The translations under genes were made by a program, and so were the position numbers. 64,000 nt of DNA. Origin: Metallyticus violacea (Eukaryota; Arthropoda; Insecta; Mantodea; Metallyticidae). The notes under the pieces are model-generated. The model was not told the DNA's origin, made no database searches, and saw nothing but the letters and a program-made list of their open reading frames with translations. Positions 23,127 through 36,800 of the stretch are shown in pieces (positions within the stretch are counted from its first letter, which is position 1; each line of letters starts with the position of its first letter). Location of the stretch: NCBI GenBank assembly GCA_030762175.1, contig JAUJEO010000019.1, positions 6,516,001-6,580,000 on the forward strand, in the 5' to 3' direction.

Positions 23127-26100
23127 AAGTTTGGAAACTTCCTTAGAATCACTTTTTTTCCATTCTTATTTGAGATAACTTGTTCTCTTTCATTGTACTT
23201 GTTTGATAGCCTTAGACAAGCATATTATGCGCAAAGAATCTCGAAAAGAAAAAAATTTTTTTTCGAAGTTTGGAAACTTCGTTAGAATCACTTTTTTTCC
23301 GTTCTTATTTGAGATAACTGGTTTTTTTTCATTATACTAGTTTGATAGCCTCAGACAAGCATATTATGCGCAAAGAATCACGAAAAGAAAAAAATTTTTT
23401 TTCGAAATTTGGAAACTTCGTTAGAATCACTTTTTTTCCGTTCTTATTTGAGATAACTGGTTCTCTTTCATTATAATAGTTTGATAGCTTCAGAAAAGCA
23501 TATTATGCGCAAAGAATCTCGAAAAGAAAAAAATTTTTTTTCGAAGTTTGGAAACTTCCTTAGAATCACTTTTTTCCATTCTTATTTGATATAACTTGTT
23601 CTCTTTTATTATACTTGTTTGATAGCCTTAGACAAGCATATTATGCGCAAAGAATCTCGAAAAGAAAAAAATTTTTTTTCGAAGTTTGGAAACTTCTTTA
23701 GAATCACTTTTTTTCCGTTCTTATTTGAGATAACTGGTTTTTTTTCATTATACTAGTTTGATAGCCTCAGACAAGCATATTATGCGCAAAGAATCTCGAA
23801 AAGAAAAAAATTTTTTTTCGAAGTTTGGAAACTTCGTTAGAATCACTTTTTTTCCGTTCTTATTTGAGATAACTGGTTCTCTTTCATTATAATAGTTTGA
23901 TAGCTTCAGAAAAGCATATTATGCGCAAAGAATCTCGAAAAGAAAAAAATTTTTTTTCGAAGTTTGGAAACTTCCTTAGAATCACTTTTTTTCCATTCTT
24001 ATTTGAGATAACTTGTTCTCTTTCATTATACTTGTTGGATAGCCTTAGACAAGCATATTATGCGCAAAGAATCGCGAAAAGAAAAAAATTTTTTTTCGAA
24101 GTTTGGAAACTTCGTTAGAATCACTTTTTTTCCGTTCTTATTTAAGATTACTGGTTCTCTTTCTATATACTAGTTTGATAGCCTCAGACAAGCATATTAT
24201 GCGCAAAGAATCTCGAAAAGAAAAAATTTTTTTTCGAAGTTTGGAAACTTCCTTAGAATCACTTTTTTTCCATTCTTATTTGAGATAACTTGTTCTCTTT
24301 CATTATACTTGTTTGATAGCCTTAGACAAGCATATTATGCGCAAAGAATCTCGAAAAGAAAAAAATTTTTTTTCGAAGTTTGGAAACTTCGTTAGAATCA
24401 CTTTTTTTCCGTTCTTATTTAAGATTACTGGTTCTCTTTCATTATACTAGTTTGATAGCCTCAGAAAAGCATATTATGCGCAAAGAATCTCGAAAAGAAA
24501 AAAATTTTATTTCGAAGTTTGGAAACTTCGTTAGAATCACTTTTTTTCCGTTCTTATTTGAGATAACTGGTTCTCTTTCATTATACTAGTTTGATAGCCT
24601 CAGAAAAGCATATTATGCGCAAAGAATCTCGAAAAGAAAAAAATTTTTTTTCGAAGTTTGGAAACTTCCTTAGAATCACTTTTTTTCCATTCTTATTTGA
24701 GATAACTTGTTCTCTTTCATTATACTTGTTGGATAGCCTTAGACAAGCATATTATGCGCAAAGAATCTCGAAAAGAAAAAAATTTTTTTTCGAAGTTTGG
24801 AAACTTCGTTAGAATCACTTTCTTTCCGTTCTTATTTAAGATTACTGGTTCTCTTTCTATATACTAGTTTGATAGCCTCAGACAAGCATATTATGCGCAA
24901 AGAATCTCGAAAAGAAAAAATTTTTTTTCGAAGTTTGGAAACTTCCTTAGAATCACTTTTTTTCCATTCTTATTTGAGATAACTTGTTCTCTTTCATTAT
25001 ACTAGTTTGATAGCCTTAGACAAGCATATTATGCGCAAAGAATCTCGAAAAGAAAAAAATTTTTTTTCGAAGTTTGGAAACTTCGTTAGAATCACTTTTT
25101 TTCCGTTCTTATTTAAGATTACTGGTTCTCTTTCATTATACTAGTTTGATAGCCTCAGACAAGCATATTATGCGCAAAGAATCTCGAAAAGAAAAAAATT
25201 TTTTTTCGAAGTTTGGAAACTTCGTTAGAATCACTTTTTTTCCGTTCTTATTTGAGATAACTTGTTCTCTTTCATTATACTAGTTTGATAGCCTTAGACA
25301 AGCATATTATTCGCAAAGAATCTCGAAAAGAAAAAAATTTTTTTTCGAAGTTTGGAAACTTCGTTAGAATCACTTTTTTTCCGTTCTTATTTAAGATTAC
25401 TGGTTCTCTTTCATTATACTAGTTTGATAGCCTCAGACAAGCATATTATGCGCAAAGAATCTCGAAAAGAAAAAAATTTTATTTCGAAGTTTGGAAACTT
25501 CGTTAGAATAACTTTTTTTCCGTTCTTATTTGAGATAACTGGTTCTCTTTCATTATACTAGTTTGATAGCCTCAGAAAAGCATATTATGCGCAAAGAATC
25601 TCTAAAAGAAAAAATTTTTTTTTCGAAGTTTGGAAACTTCGTTAGAATCACTTTTTTTCCGTTCTTATTTGAGATAACTGGTTCTCTTTCATTATACTAG
25701 TTTGATAGCCTCAGAAAAGCATAGGTATGCGCAAAGAATCTCGAAAAGAAAAAAATTTTTTTTCGACGTTTGGAAACTTCGTTAGAATCACTTTTTTTCC
25801 GTTCTTATTTGAGATAACTGGTTCTCTTTCATTATACTAGTTTGATAGCCTCAGACAAGCATATTATGCGCAAAGAATCTCGAAAAGAAAAAAATTTTTT
25901 TTCGAAGTTTGGAAACTTCCTTAGAATCACTTTTTTTCCATTCTTATTTGAGATAACTTGTTCTCTTTCATTATACTTGTTTGATAGCCTTAGACAAGCA
26001 TATTATGCGCAAAGAATCTCGAAAAGAAAAAAATTTTTTTTCGAAGTTTGGAAACTTCGTTAGAATCACTTTTTTTCCGTTCTTATTTAAGATTACTGGT

Positions 26101-26968
26101 TCTCTTTCATTATACTAGTTTGATAGCCTCAGACAAGCATATTATGCGCAAAGAATCTCGAAAAGAAAAAAATTTTTTTTAGAAGTTTGGAAACTTCGTT
26201 AGAATCACTTTTTTTCCGTTCTTATTTGAGATAACTTGTTCTCTTTCATTATACTAGTTTGATAGCCTTAGACAAGCATATTATGCGCAAAGAATCTCGA
26301 AAAGAAAAAAATTTTTTTTCGAAGTTTGGAAACTTCGTTAGAATCACTTTTTTTCCGTTCTTATTTTAGATTACTGGTTCTCTTTCATTATACTAGTTTG
26401 ATAGCCTCAGACAAGCATATTATGCGCAAAGAATCTCGAAAAGAAAAAAATTTTATTTCGAAGTTTGGAAACTTCGTTAGAATCACTTTTTTTCCGTTCT
26501 TATTTGAGATAACTGGTTCTTTTTCATTATACTAGTTTGATAGCCTCAGACAAGCATATTATGCGCAAAGAATCTCGAAAAGAAAAAAATTTTTTTTCGA
26601 AGTTTGGAAACTTCCTTAGAATCACTTTTTTTCCATTCTTATTTGAGATAACTTGTTCTCTTTCATTATACTTGTTTGATAGCCTTAGACAAGCATATTA
26701 TGCGCAAAGAATCTCGAAAAGAAAAAAATTTTTTTTCGAAGTTTGGAAACTTCGTTAGAATCACTTTTTTTCCGTTCTTATTTAAGATTACTGGTTCTCT
26801 TTCATTATACTAGTTTGATAGCCTCAGACAAGCATACTATGCGCAAAGAATCTCTAAAAGAAAAAATTTTTTTTTCGAAGTTTGGAAACTTCGTTAGAAT
26901 CACTTTTTTTCCGTTCTTATTTGAGATAACTGGTTCTCTTTCATTATACTAGTTTGATAGCCTCAGAA

Positions 26969-27387
26969 AAGCATAGGTATGCCCAAAGAATCTCGAAAAG
27001 AAAAAAAATTTTTTTCGAAGTTTGGAAACTTCGTTAGAATCACTTTTTTTCCGTTCTTATTTGAGATAACTGGTTCTCTTTCATTATACTAGTTTGATAG
27101 CCTCAGACAAGCATATTATGCGCAAAGAATCTCGAAAAGAAAAAAATTTTTTTTCGAAGTTTGGAAACTTCGTTAGAATCACTTTTTTTCCGTTCTTATT
27201 TGAGATAACTGGTTCTCTTTCATTATACTAGTTTGATAGCCTCAGAAAAGCATAGGTATGCCCAAAGAATCTCGAAAAGAAAAAAAATTTTTTTCGAAGT
27301 TTGGAAACTTCGTTAGAATCACTTTTTTTCCGTTCTTATTTGAGATAACTGGTTCTCTTTCATTATACTAGTTTGATAGCCTCAGAC
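26969..27387 (+). repeat. Local two-monomer duplication in copy A
   Basis: Here an AGGT/TATGCCC monomer (26,969), a plain type C copy (27,109) and a second AGGT/TATGCCC monomer (27,248) precede the CTCCAAAAG copy at 27,388. In the matching places at 2,785-3,064, 7,930-8,209 and 34,468-34,746, one AGGT/TATGCCC copy is followed by a GATATAAC type A copy and then CTCCAAAAG. Copy A has thus replaced the GATATAAC monomer with a duplicated AGGT pair, while copy B keeps the older order. Confidence 0.85.
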
Positions 27388-29280
27388 AAGCATATTATGC
27401 GCAAAGAATCTCCAAAAGAAAAAAATTTTTTTTCGAAGTTTGGAAACTTCGTTAGAATCACTTTTTTTCCGTTCTTATTTAAGATTACTGGTTCTCTTTC
27501 ATTATACTAGTTTGATAGCCTCAGACAAGCATATTATGCGCAAAGAATCTCGAAAAGAAAAAAATTTTTTTTCGAAGTTTGGAAACTTCATTAGAATCAC
27601 TTTTTTTCCGTTCTTATTTGAGATAACTGGTTCTCTTTCATTATACTAGTTTGATAGCCTCAGACAAGCATATTATGCGCTAAGAATCTCGAAAAGAAAA
27701 AAATTTTTTTTCGAAGTTTGGAAACTTCCTTAGAATCACTTTTTTTCCATTCTTATTTGAGATAACTTGTTCTCTTTCATTATACTTGTTGTATAGCCTT
27801 AGACAAGCATATTATGCGCAAAGAATCTCGAAAAGAAAAAAATTTTTTTTCGAAGTTTGGAAACTTCGTTAGAATCACTTTTTTTCCGTTCTTATTTAAG
27901 ATTACTGGTTCTCTTTCTATATACTAGTTTGATAGCCTCAGACAAGCATATTATGCGCAAAGAATCTCGAAAAGAAAAAAATTTTTTTTCGAAGTTTGGA
28001 AACTTCCTTAGAATCACTTTTTTTCCATTCTTATTTGAGATAACTTGTTCTCTTTCATTATACTTGTTTGATAGCCTTAGACAAGCATATTTTGCGCAAA
28101 GAATCTCGAAAAGAAAAAAATTTTTTTTCGAAGTTTGGAAACTTCGTTAGAATCACTTTTTTTCCGTTCTTATTTAAGATTACTGGTTCTCTTTCATTAT
28201 ACTAGTTTGATAGCCTAAGACAAGCATATTATGCGCAAAGAATCTCGAAAAGAAAAAAATTTTTTTCGAAGTTTGGAAACTTCGTTAGAATCACTTTTTT
28301 TCCGTTCTTATTTGAGATAACTTGTTCTCTTTCATTATACTAGTTTGATAGCCTTAGACAAGCATATTATTCGCAAAGAATCTCGAAAAGAAAAAAATTT
28401 TTTTTCGAAGTTTGGAAACTTCGTTAGAATCACTTTTTTTCCGTTCTTATTTAAGATTACTGGTACTCTTTCATTATACTAGTTTGATAGCCTCAGACAA
28501 GCATATTATGCGCAAAGAATCTCGAAAAGAAAAAAATTTTATTTCGAAGTTTGGAAACTTCGTTAGAATCACTTTTTTTCCGTTCTTATTTGAGATAACT
28601 GGTTCTCTTTCATTATACTAGTTTGATAGCCTCAGAAAAGCATATTATGCGCAAAGAATCTCTAAAAGAAAAAATTTTTTTTTCGAAGTTTGGAAACTTC
28701 GTTAGAATCACTTTTTTTCCGTTCTTATTTGAGATAACTGGTTCTCTTTCATTATACTAGTTTGATATCCTCAGAAAAGCATAGGTATGCGCAAAGAATC
28801 TCGAAAAGAAAAAAATTTTTTTTCGAAGTTTGGAAACTTCGTTAGAATCACTTTTTTTCCGTTCTTATTTGAGATAACTGGTTCTCTTTCATTATACTAG
28901 TTTGATAGCCTCAGACAAGCATATTATGCGCAAAGAATCTCGAAAAGAAAAAAATTTTTTTTCGAAGTTTGGAAACTTCCTTAGAATCACTTTTTTTCCA
29001 GTCGTATTTGAGATAACTTGTTCTCTTTCATTATACTTGTTTGATAGCCTTAGACAAGCATATTATGCGCAAAGAATCTCGAAAAGAAAAAAATTTTTTT
29101 TCGAAGTTTGGAAACTTCGTTAGAATCACTTTTTTTCCGTTCTTATTTGAGATAACTGGTTTTTTTTCATTATACTAGTTTGATAGCCTCAGACAAGCAT
29201 ATTATGCGCAAAGAATCTCGAAAAGAAAAAAATTTTTTTTCGAAGTTTGGAAACTTCGTTAGAATCACTTTTTTTCCATT

Positions 29281-29290
29281 CTTATAACTT
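29281..29290 (+). repeat. 7-bp internal deletion marker (first of four)
   Basis: CTTATTTGAGATAACTT is shortened to CTTATAACTT. The same deletion appears at 36,641, 39,832 and 42,603 and nowhere else seen. It is best read as one deletion spread by duplication of higher-order units at spacings of 7,360, 3,191 and 2,771 bp. Confidence 0.93.
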
Positions 29291-30438
29291 GTTCTCTTTC
29301 ATTATACTTGTTTGATAGCCTTAGACAAGCATATTATGCGCAAAGAATCTCGAAAAGAAAAAAATTTTTTTTCGAAGTTTGGAAACTTCGTTAGAATCAC
29401 TTTTATTCCGTTCTTATTTGAGATAACTGGTTTTTTTTCATTATACTAGTTTGATAGCCTCAGACAAGCATATTATGCGCAAAGAATCTCGAAAAGAAAA
29501 AAAATTTTTTTCGAAGTTTGGAAACTTCCTTAGAATCACTTTTTTTCCATTCTTATTTGAGATAACTTGTTCTCTTTCATTATACTTGTTTGGTAGCCTC
29601 AGACAAGCATATTATGCGCAAAGAATCTCGAAAAGAAAAAAATTTTTTTTCGAAGTTTGGAAACTTCGTTAGAATCACTTTTTTTCCGTTCTTATTTAAG
29701 ATTACTGGTTCTCTTTCATTATACTAGTTTGATAGCCTCAGACAAGCATATTATGCGCAAAGAATCTCGAAAAGAAAAAAATTTTTTTTCGAAGTTTGGA
29801 AACTTCGTTAGAATCACTTTTTTTCCGTTCTTATTTGAGATAACTTGTTCTCTTTCATTATACTAGTTTGATAGCCTTAGACAAGCATATTATGCACAAA
29901 GAATCTCGAAAAGAAAAAAATTTTTTTTCGAAGTTTGGAAACTTCGTTAGAATCACTTTTTTTCCGTTCTTATTTGAGATTACTGGTTCTCTTTCATTAT
30001 ACTAGTTTGATAGCCTCAGACAAGCATATTATGCGCAAAGAATCTCGAAAAGAAAAAAATTTTATTTCGAAGTTTGGAAACTTCGTTAGAATCACTTTTT
30101 TTCCGTTCTTATTTGAGATAACTGGTTCTCTTTCATTATACTAGTTTGATAGCCTCAGACAAGCATATTATGCGCAAAGAATCTCGAAAAGAAAAAAATT
30201 TTTTTTCGAAGTTTGGAAACTTCCTTAGAATCACTTTTTTTCCATTCTTATTTGAGATAACTTGTTCTCTTTCATTATACTTGTTTGATAGCCTTAAACA
30301 AGCATATAATGCGCAAAGAATCTCGAAAAGAAAAAAATTTTTTTTCGAAGTTTGGAAACTTCGTTATAATCACTTTTTTTCCGTTCTTATTTAAGATTAC
30401 TGGTTCTCTTTCATTATACTAGTTTGATAGCCTCAGAC

Positions 30439-31042
30439 AAGCATATTATGCGCAAAGAATCTCGAAAAGAAAAAAATTTTTTTTCGGAGTTTGGAAACTT
30501 CGTTAGAATCACTTTTTTTCCGTTCTTATTTGAGATAACTTGTTCTCTTTTATTATACTTGTTTGATAGCCTTAGACAAGCATATTATGCGCAAAGAATC
30601 TCGAAAAGAAAAAAATTTTTTTTCCAAGTTTGGAAACTTCCTTAGAATCACTTTTTTTCCATTCTTATTTGAGTAAACTTGTTCTCTTTCATTATACTTG
30701 TTTGATAGCCTTAGACAAGCATATTATGCGCAAAGAATCACGAAAAGAAAAAAAATTTTTTTCGAAGTTTGGAAACTTCGTTATAATCACTTTTTTTCCG
30801 TTCTTATTTAAGATTACTGGTTCTCTTTCATTATACTAGTTTGATAGCCTCAGACAAGCATATTATGCGCAAAGAATCTCGAAAAGAAAAAAAATTTTTT
30901 TCGGAGTTTGGAAACTTCGTTAGAATCACTTTTTTTCCGTTCTTATTTGAGATAACTGGTTCTCTTTTATTATACTTGTTTGATAGCCTTAGACAAGCAT
31001 ATTATGCGCAAAGAATCTCGAAAAGAAAAAAATTTTTTTTCC
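30439..31042 (+). repeat. Three-monomer cassette (417 bp), about 1.4 copies
   Basis: The cassette is a TTCGGAG copy, a TTCCAAG copy with GAGTAAACTTG, then a GAATCACG copy with CGTTATAATC and AAGATTACTGG. It starts at 30,439 and again at 30,856, 417 bp later. The second copy is cut in its TTCCAAG monomer by the start of copy B. The two copies differ in AACTTG against AACTGG and in the A/T tract. Confidence 0.88.
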
Positions 31043-31090
31043 AAGTTTGGAAACTTCCTTAGAATCACTTTTTTTCCATTCTTATTTGAG
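31043..31090 (+). repeat. Mapped exchange junction between copies A and B
   Basis: The monomer here is a chimera. Up to TTCCAAG (31,042) it matches the cassette monomer that elsewhere continues to GAGTAAACTTG; from 31,091 it has GAGATAACTTG and then the CATTGTACTTG found in only one other place, 23,191. The crossover must lie in these 48 bp, which are the same in both parents and include most of the dyad and the T7 run. Confidence 0.85.
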
Positions 31091-33757
31091 ATAACTTGTT
31101 CTCTTTCATTGTACTTGTTTGATAGCCTTAGACAAGCATATTATGCGCAAAGAATCTCGAAAAGAAAAAAATTTTTTTTCGAAGTTTGGAAACTTCGTTA
31201 GAATCACTTTTTTTCCGTTCTTATTTGAGATAACTGGTTTTTTTTCATTATACTAGTTTGATAGCCTCAGACAAGCATATTATGCGCAAAGAATCACGAA
31301 AAGAAAAAAATTTTTTTTCGAAATTTGGAAACTTCGTTAGAATCACTTTTTTTCCGTTCTTATTTGAGATAACTGGTTCTCTTTCATTATAATAGTTTGA
31401 TAGCTTCAGAAAAGCATATTATGCGCAAAGAATCTCGAAAAGAAAAAAATTTTTTTTCGAAGTTTGGAAACTTCCTTAGAATCACTTTTTTCCATTCTTA
31501 TTTGATATAACTTGTTCTCTTTTATTATACTTGTTTGATAGCCTTAGACAAGCATATTATGCGCAAAGAATCTCGAAAAGAAAAAAATTTTTTTTCGAAG
31601 TTTGGAAACTTCTTTAGAATCACTTTTTTTCCGTTCTTATTTGAGATAACTGGTTTTTTTTCATTATACTAGTTTGATAGCCTCAGACAAGCATATTATG
31701 CGCAAAGAATCTCGAAAAGAAAAAAATTTTTTTTCGAAGTTTGGAAACTTCGTTAGAATCACTTTTTTTCCGTTCTTATTTGAGATAACTGGTTCTCTTT
31801 CATTATAATAGTTTGATAGCTTCAGAAAAGCATATTATGCGCAAAGAATCTCGAAAAGAAAAAAATTTTTTTTCGAAGTTTGGAAACTTCCTTAGAATCA
31901 CTTTTTTTCCATTCTTATTTGAGATAACTTGTTCTCTTTCATTATACTTGTTGGATAGCCTTAGACAAGCATATTATGCGCAAAGAATCGCGAAAAGAAA
32001 AAAATTTTTTTTCGAAGTTTGGAAACTTCGTTAGAATCACTTTTTTTCCGTTCTTATTTAAGATTACTGGTTCTCTTTCTATATACTAGTTTGATAGCCT
32101 CAGACAAGCATATTATGCGCAAAGAATCTCGAAAAGAAAAAATTTTTTTTCGAAGTTTGGAAACTTCCTTAGAATCACTTTTTTTCCATTCTTATTTGAG
32201 ATAACTTGTTCTCTTTCATTATACTTGTTTGATAGCCTTAGACAAGCATATTATGCGCAAAGAATCTCGAAAAGAAAAAAATTTTTTTTCGAAGTTTGGA
32301 AACTTCGTTAGAATCACTTTTTTTCCGTTCTTATTTAAGATTACTGGTTCTCTTTCATTATACTAGTTTGATAGCCTCAGACAAGCATATTATGCGCAAA
32401 GAATCTCGAAAAGAAAAAAATTTTATTTCGAAGTTTGGAAACTTCGTTAGAATCACTTTTTTTCCGTTCTTATTTGAGATAACTGGTTCTCTTTCATTAT
32501 ACTAGTTTGATAGCCTCAGAAAAGCATATTATGCGCAAAGAATCTCGAAAAGAAAAAAATTTTTTTTCGAAGTTTGGAAACTTCCTTAGAATCACTTTTT
32601 TTCCATTCTTATTTGAGATAACTTGTTCTCTTTCATTATACTTGTTGGATAGCCTTAGACAAGCATATTATGCGCAAAGAATCTCGAAAAGAAAAAATTT
32701 TTTTTTCGAAGTTTGGAAACTTCGTTAGAATCACTTTCTTTCCGTTCTTATTTAAGATTACTGGTTCTCTTTCTATATACTAGTTTGATAGCCTCAGACA
32801 AGCATATTATGCGCAAAGAATCTCGAAAAGAAAAAATTTTTTTTCGAAGTTTGGAAACTTCCTTAGAATCACTTTTTTTCCATTCTTATTTGAGATAACT
32901 TGTTCTCTTTCATTATACTAGTTTGATAGCCTTAGACAAGCATATTATGCGCAAAGAATCTCGAAAAGAAAAAAATTTTTTTTCGAAGTTTGGAAACTTC
33001 GTTAGAATCACTTTTTTTCCGTTCTTATTTAAGATTACTGGTTCTCTTTCATTATACTAGTTTGATAGCCTCAGACAAGCATATTATGCGCAAAGAATCT
33101 CGAAAAGAAAAAAATTTTTTTTCGAAGTTTGGAAACTTCGTTAGAATCACTTTTTTTCCGTTCTTATTTGAGATAACTTGTTCTCTTTCATTATACTAGT
33201 TTGATAGCCTTAGACAAGCATATTATTCGCAAAGAATCTCGAAAAGAAAAAAATTTTTTTTCGAAGTTTGGAAACTTCGTTAGAATCACTTTTTTTCCGT
33301 TCTTATTTAAGATTACTGGTTCTCTTTCATTATACTAGTTTGATAGCCTCAGACAAGCATATTATGCGCAAAGAATCTCGAAAAGAAAAAAATTTTATTT
33401 CGAAGTTTGGAAACTTCGTTAGAATAACTTTTTTTCCGTTCTTATTTGAGATAACTGGTTCTCTTTCATTATACTAGTTTGATAGCCTCAGAAAAGCATA
33501 TTATGCGCAAAGAATCTCTAAAAGAAAAAATTTTTTTTTCGAAGTTTGGAAACTTCGTTAGAATCACTTTTTTTCCGTTCTTATTTGAGATAACTGGTTC
33601 TCTTTCATTATACTAGTTTGATAGCCTCAGAAAAGCATAGGTATGCGCAAAGAATCTCGAAAAGAAAAAAATTTTTTTTCGACGTTTGGAAACTTCGTTA
33701 GAATCACTTTTTTTCCGTTCTTATTTGAGATAACTGGTTCTCTTTCATTATACTAGT

Positions 33758-33835
33758 TTGATAGCCTCAGACAAGCATATTATGCGCAAAGAATCTCGAA
33801 AAGAAAAAAATTTTTTTTCGAAGTTTGGAAACTTC
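33758..33835 (+). repeat. Three-monomer deletion junction in copy B
   Basis: Upstream of this interval, copy B aligns to copy A at a shift of 7,916 bp. Downstream the shift is 7,499, a loss of 417 bp (three monomers). Copy A has, in order, a type A copy at about 25,857, a type B copy and a TTTAGAAG type D copy, then the TTTTAGATTAC copy; in copy B the GACGTTTGG copy is followed directly by a monomer ending in TTTTAGATTAC. The junction monomer is full length, so the deletion is in register. Confidence 0.85.
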
Positions 33836-36800
33836 GTTAGAATCACTTTTTTTCCGTTCTTATTTTAGATTACTGGTTCTCTTTCATTATACTAGTTTGA
33901 TAGCCTCAGACAAGCATATTATGCGCAAAGAATCTCGAAAAGAAAAAAATTTTATTTCGAAGTTTGGAAACTTCGTTAGAATCACTTTTTTTCCGTTCTT
34001 ATTTGAGATAACTGGTTCTTTTTCATTATACTAGTTTGATAGCCTCAGACAAGCATATTATGCGCAAAGAATCTCGAAAAGAAAAAAATTTTTTTTCGAA
34101 GTTTGGAAACTTCCTTAGAATCACTTTTTTTCCATTCTTATTTGAGATAACTTGTTCTCTTTCATTATACTTGTTTGATAGCCTTAGACAAGCATATTAT
34201 GCGCAAAGAATCTCGAAAAGAAAAAAATTTTTTTTCGAAGTTTGGAAACTTCGTTAGAATCACTTTTTTTCCGTTCTTATTTAAGATTACTGGTTCTCTT
34301 TCATTATACTAGTTTGATAGCCTCAGACAAGCATACTATGCGCAAAGAATCTCTAAAAGAAAAAATTTTTTTTTCGAAGTTTGGAAACTTCGTTAGAATC
34401 ACTTTTTTTCCGTTCTTATTTGAGATAACTGGTTCTCTTTCATTATACTAGTTTGATAGCCTCAGAAAAGCATAGGTATGCCCAAAGAATCTCGAAAAGA
34501 AAAAAAATTTTTTTTCGAAGTTTGGAAACTTCGTTAGAATCACTTTTTTTCCGTTCTTATTTGAGATAACTGGTTCTCTTTCATTATACTAGTTTGATAG
34601 CCTCAGACAAGCATATTATGCGCAAAGAATCTCGAAAAGAAAAAAATTTTTTTTCGAAGTTTGGAAACTTCCTTAGAATCACTTTTTTTCCATTCTTATT
34701 TGATATAACTTGTTCTCTTTTATTATACTTGTTTGATAGCCTTAGACAAGCATATTATGCGCAAAGAATCTCCAAAAGAAAAAAATTTTTTTTCGAAGTT
34801 TGGAAACTTCGTTAGAATCACTTTTTTTCCGTTCTTATTTAAGATTACTGGTTCTCTTTCATTATACTAGTTTGATAGCCTCAGACAAGCATATTATGCG
34901 CAAAGAATCTCGAAAAGAAAAAAATTTTTTTTCGAAGTTTGGAAACTTCATTAGAATCACTTTTTTTCCGTTCTTATTTGAGATAACTGGTTCTCTTTCA
35001 TTATACTAGTTTGATAGCCTCAGACAAGCATATTATGCGCTAAGAATCTCGAAAAGAAAAAAATTTTTTTTCGAAGTTTGGAAACTTCCTTAGAATCACT
35101 TTTTTTCCATTCTTATTTGAGATAACTTGTTCTCTTTCATTATACTTGTTGTATAGCCTTAGACAAGCATATTATGCGCAAAGAATCTCGAAAAGAAAAA
35201 AATTTTTTTTCGAAGTTTGGAAACTTCGTTAGAATCACTTTTTTTCCGTTCTTATTTAAGATTACTGGTTCTCTTTCTATATACTAGTTTGATAGCCTCA
35301 GACAAGCATATTATGCGCAAAGAATCTCGAAAAGAAAAAAATTTTTTTTCGAAGTTTGGAAACTTCCTTAGAATCACTTTTTTTCCATTCTTATTTGAGA
35401 TAACTTGTTCTCTTTCATTATACTTGTTTGATAGCCTTAGACAAGCATATTTTGCGCAAAGAATCTCGAAAAGAAAAAAATTTTTTTTCGAAGTTTGGAA
35501 ACTTCGTTAGAATCACTTTTTTTCCGTTCTTATTTAAGATTACTGGTTCTCTTTCATTATACTTTTTTGATAGCCTAAGACAAGCATATTATGCGCAAAG
35601 AATCTCGAAAAGAAAAAAATTTTTTTCGAAGTTTGGAAACTTCGTTAGAATCACTTTTTTTCCGTTCTTATTTGAGATAACTTGTTCTCTTTCATTATAC
35701 TAGTTTGATAGCCTTAGACAAGCATATTATTCGCAAAGAATCTCGAAAAGAAAAAAATTTTTTTTCGAAGTTTGGAAACTTCGTTAGAATCACTTTTTTT
35801 CCGTTCTTATTTAAGATTACTGGTACTCTTTCATTATACTAGTTTGATAGCCTCAGACAAGCATATTATGCGCAAAGAATCTCGAAAAGAAAAAAATTTT
35901 ATTTCGAAGTTTGGAAACTTCGTTAGAATCACTTTTTTTCCGTTCTTATTTGAGATAACTGGTTCTCTTTCATTATACTAGTTTGATAGCCTCAGAAAAG
36001 CATATTATGCGCAAAGAATCTCTAAAAGAAAAAATTTTTTTTTCGAAGTTTGGAAACTTGGTTAGAATCACTTTTTTTCCGTTCTTATTTGAGATAACTG
36101 GTTCTCTTTCATTATACTAGTTTGATATCCTCAGAAAAGCATAGGTATGCGCAAAGAATCTCGAAAAGAAAAAAATTTTTTTTCGAAGTTTGGAAACTTC
36201 GTTAGAATCACTTTTTTTCCGTTCTTATTTGAGATAACTGGTTCTCTTTCATTATACTAGTTTGATAGCCTCAGACAAGCATATTATGCGCAAAGAATCT
36301 CGAAAAGAAAAAAATTTTTTTTCGAAGTTTGGAAACTTCCTTAGAATCACTTTTTTTCCAGTCTTATTTGAGATAACTTGTTCTCTTTCATTATACTTGT
36401 TTGATAGCCTTAGACAAGCATATTATGCGCAAAGAATCTCGAAAAGAAAAAAATTTTTTTTCGAAGTTTGGAAACTTCGTTAGAATCACTTTTTTTCCGT
36501 TCTTATTTGAGATAACTGGTTTTTTTTCATTATACTAGTTTGATAGCCTCAGACAAGCATATTATGCGCAAAGAATCTCGAAAAGAAAAAAATTTTTTTT
36601 CGAAGTTTGGAAACTTCGTTAGAATCACTTTTTTTCCATTCTTATAACTTGTTCTCTTTCATTATACTTGTTTGATAGCCTTAGACAAGCATATTATGCG
36701 CAAAGAATCTCGAAAAGAAAAAAATTTTTTTTCGAAGTTTGGAAACTTCGTTAGAATCACTTTTATTCCGTTCTTATTTGAGATAACTGGTTTTTTTTCA

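Larger units (their letters stand above)
23127..31042 (+). repeat. 7,916-bp higher-order unit, copy A (57 monomers)
   Basis: Markers recur 7,916 bp downstream for the first third. Examples are CATTGTACTTG at 23,191 and 31,107, GAATCACG near 23,377 and 31,293, a six-T CACTTTTTTCC near 23,567 and 31,483, and GAATCGCG near 24,070 and 31,986. Later the shift falls to 7,499 and then 7,360 bp, because the second copy lacks a net four monomers. The length is 57 x 139 minus 7, exactly accounted for by four AGGT insertions, a 7-bp deletion near 29,286, one short T run and three short A/T tracts. Confidence 0.92.
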
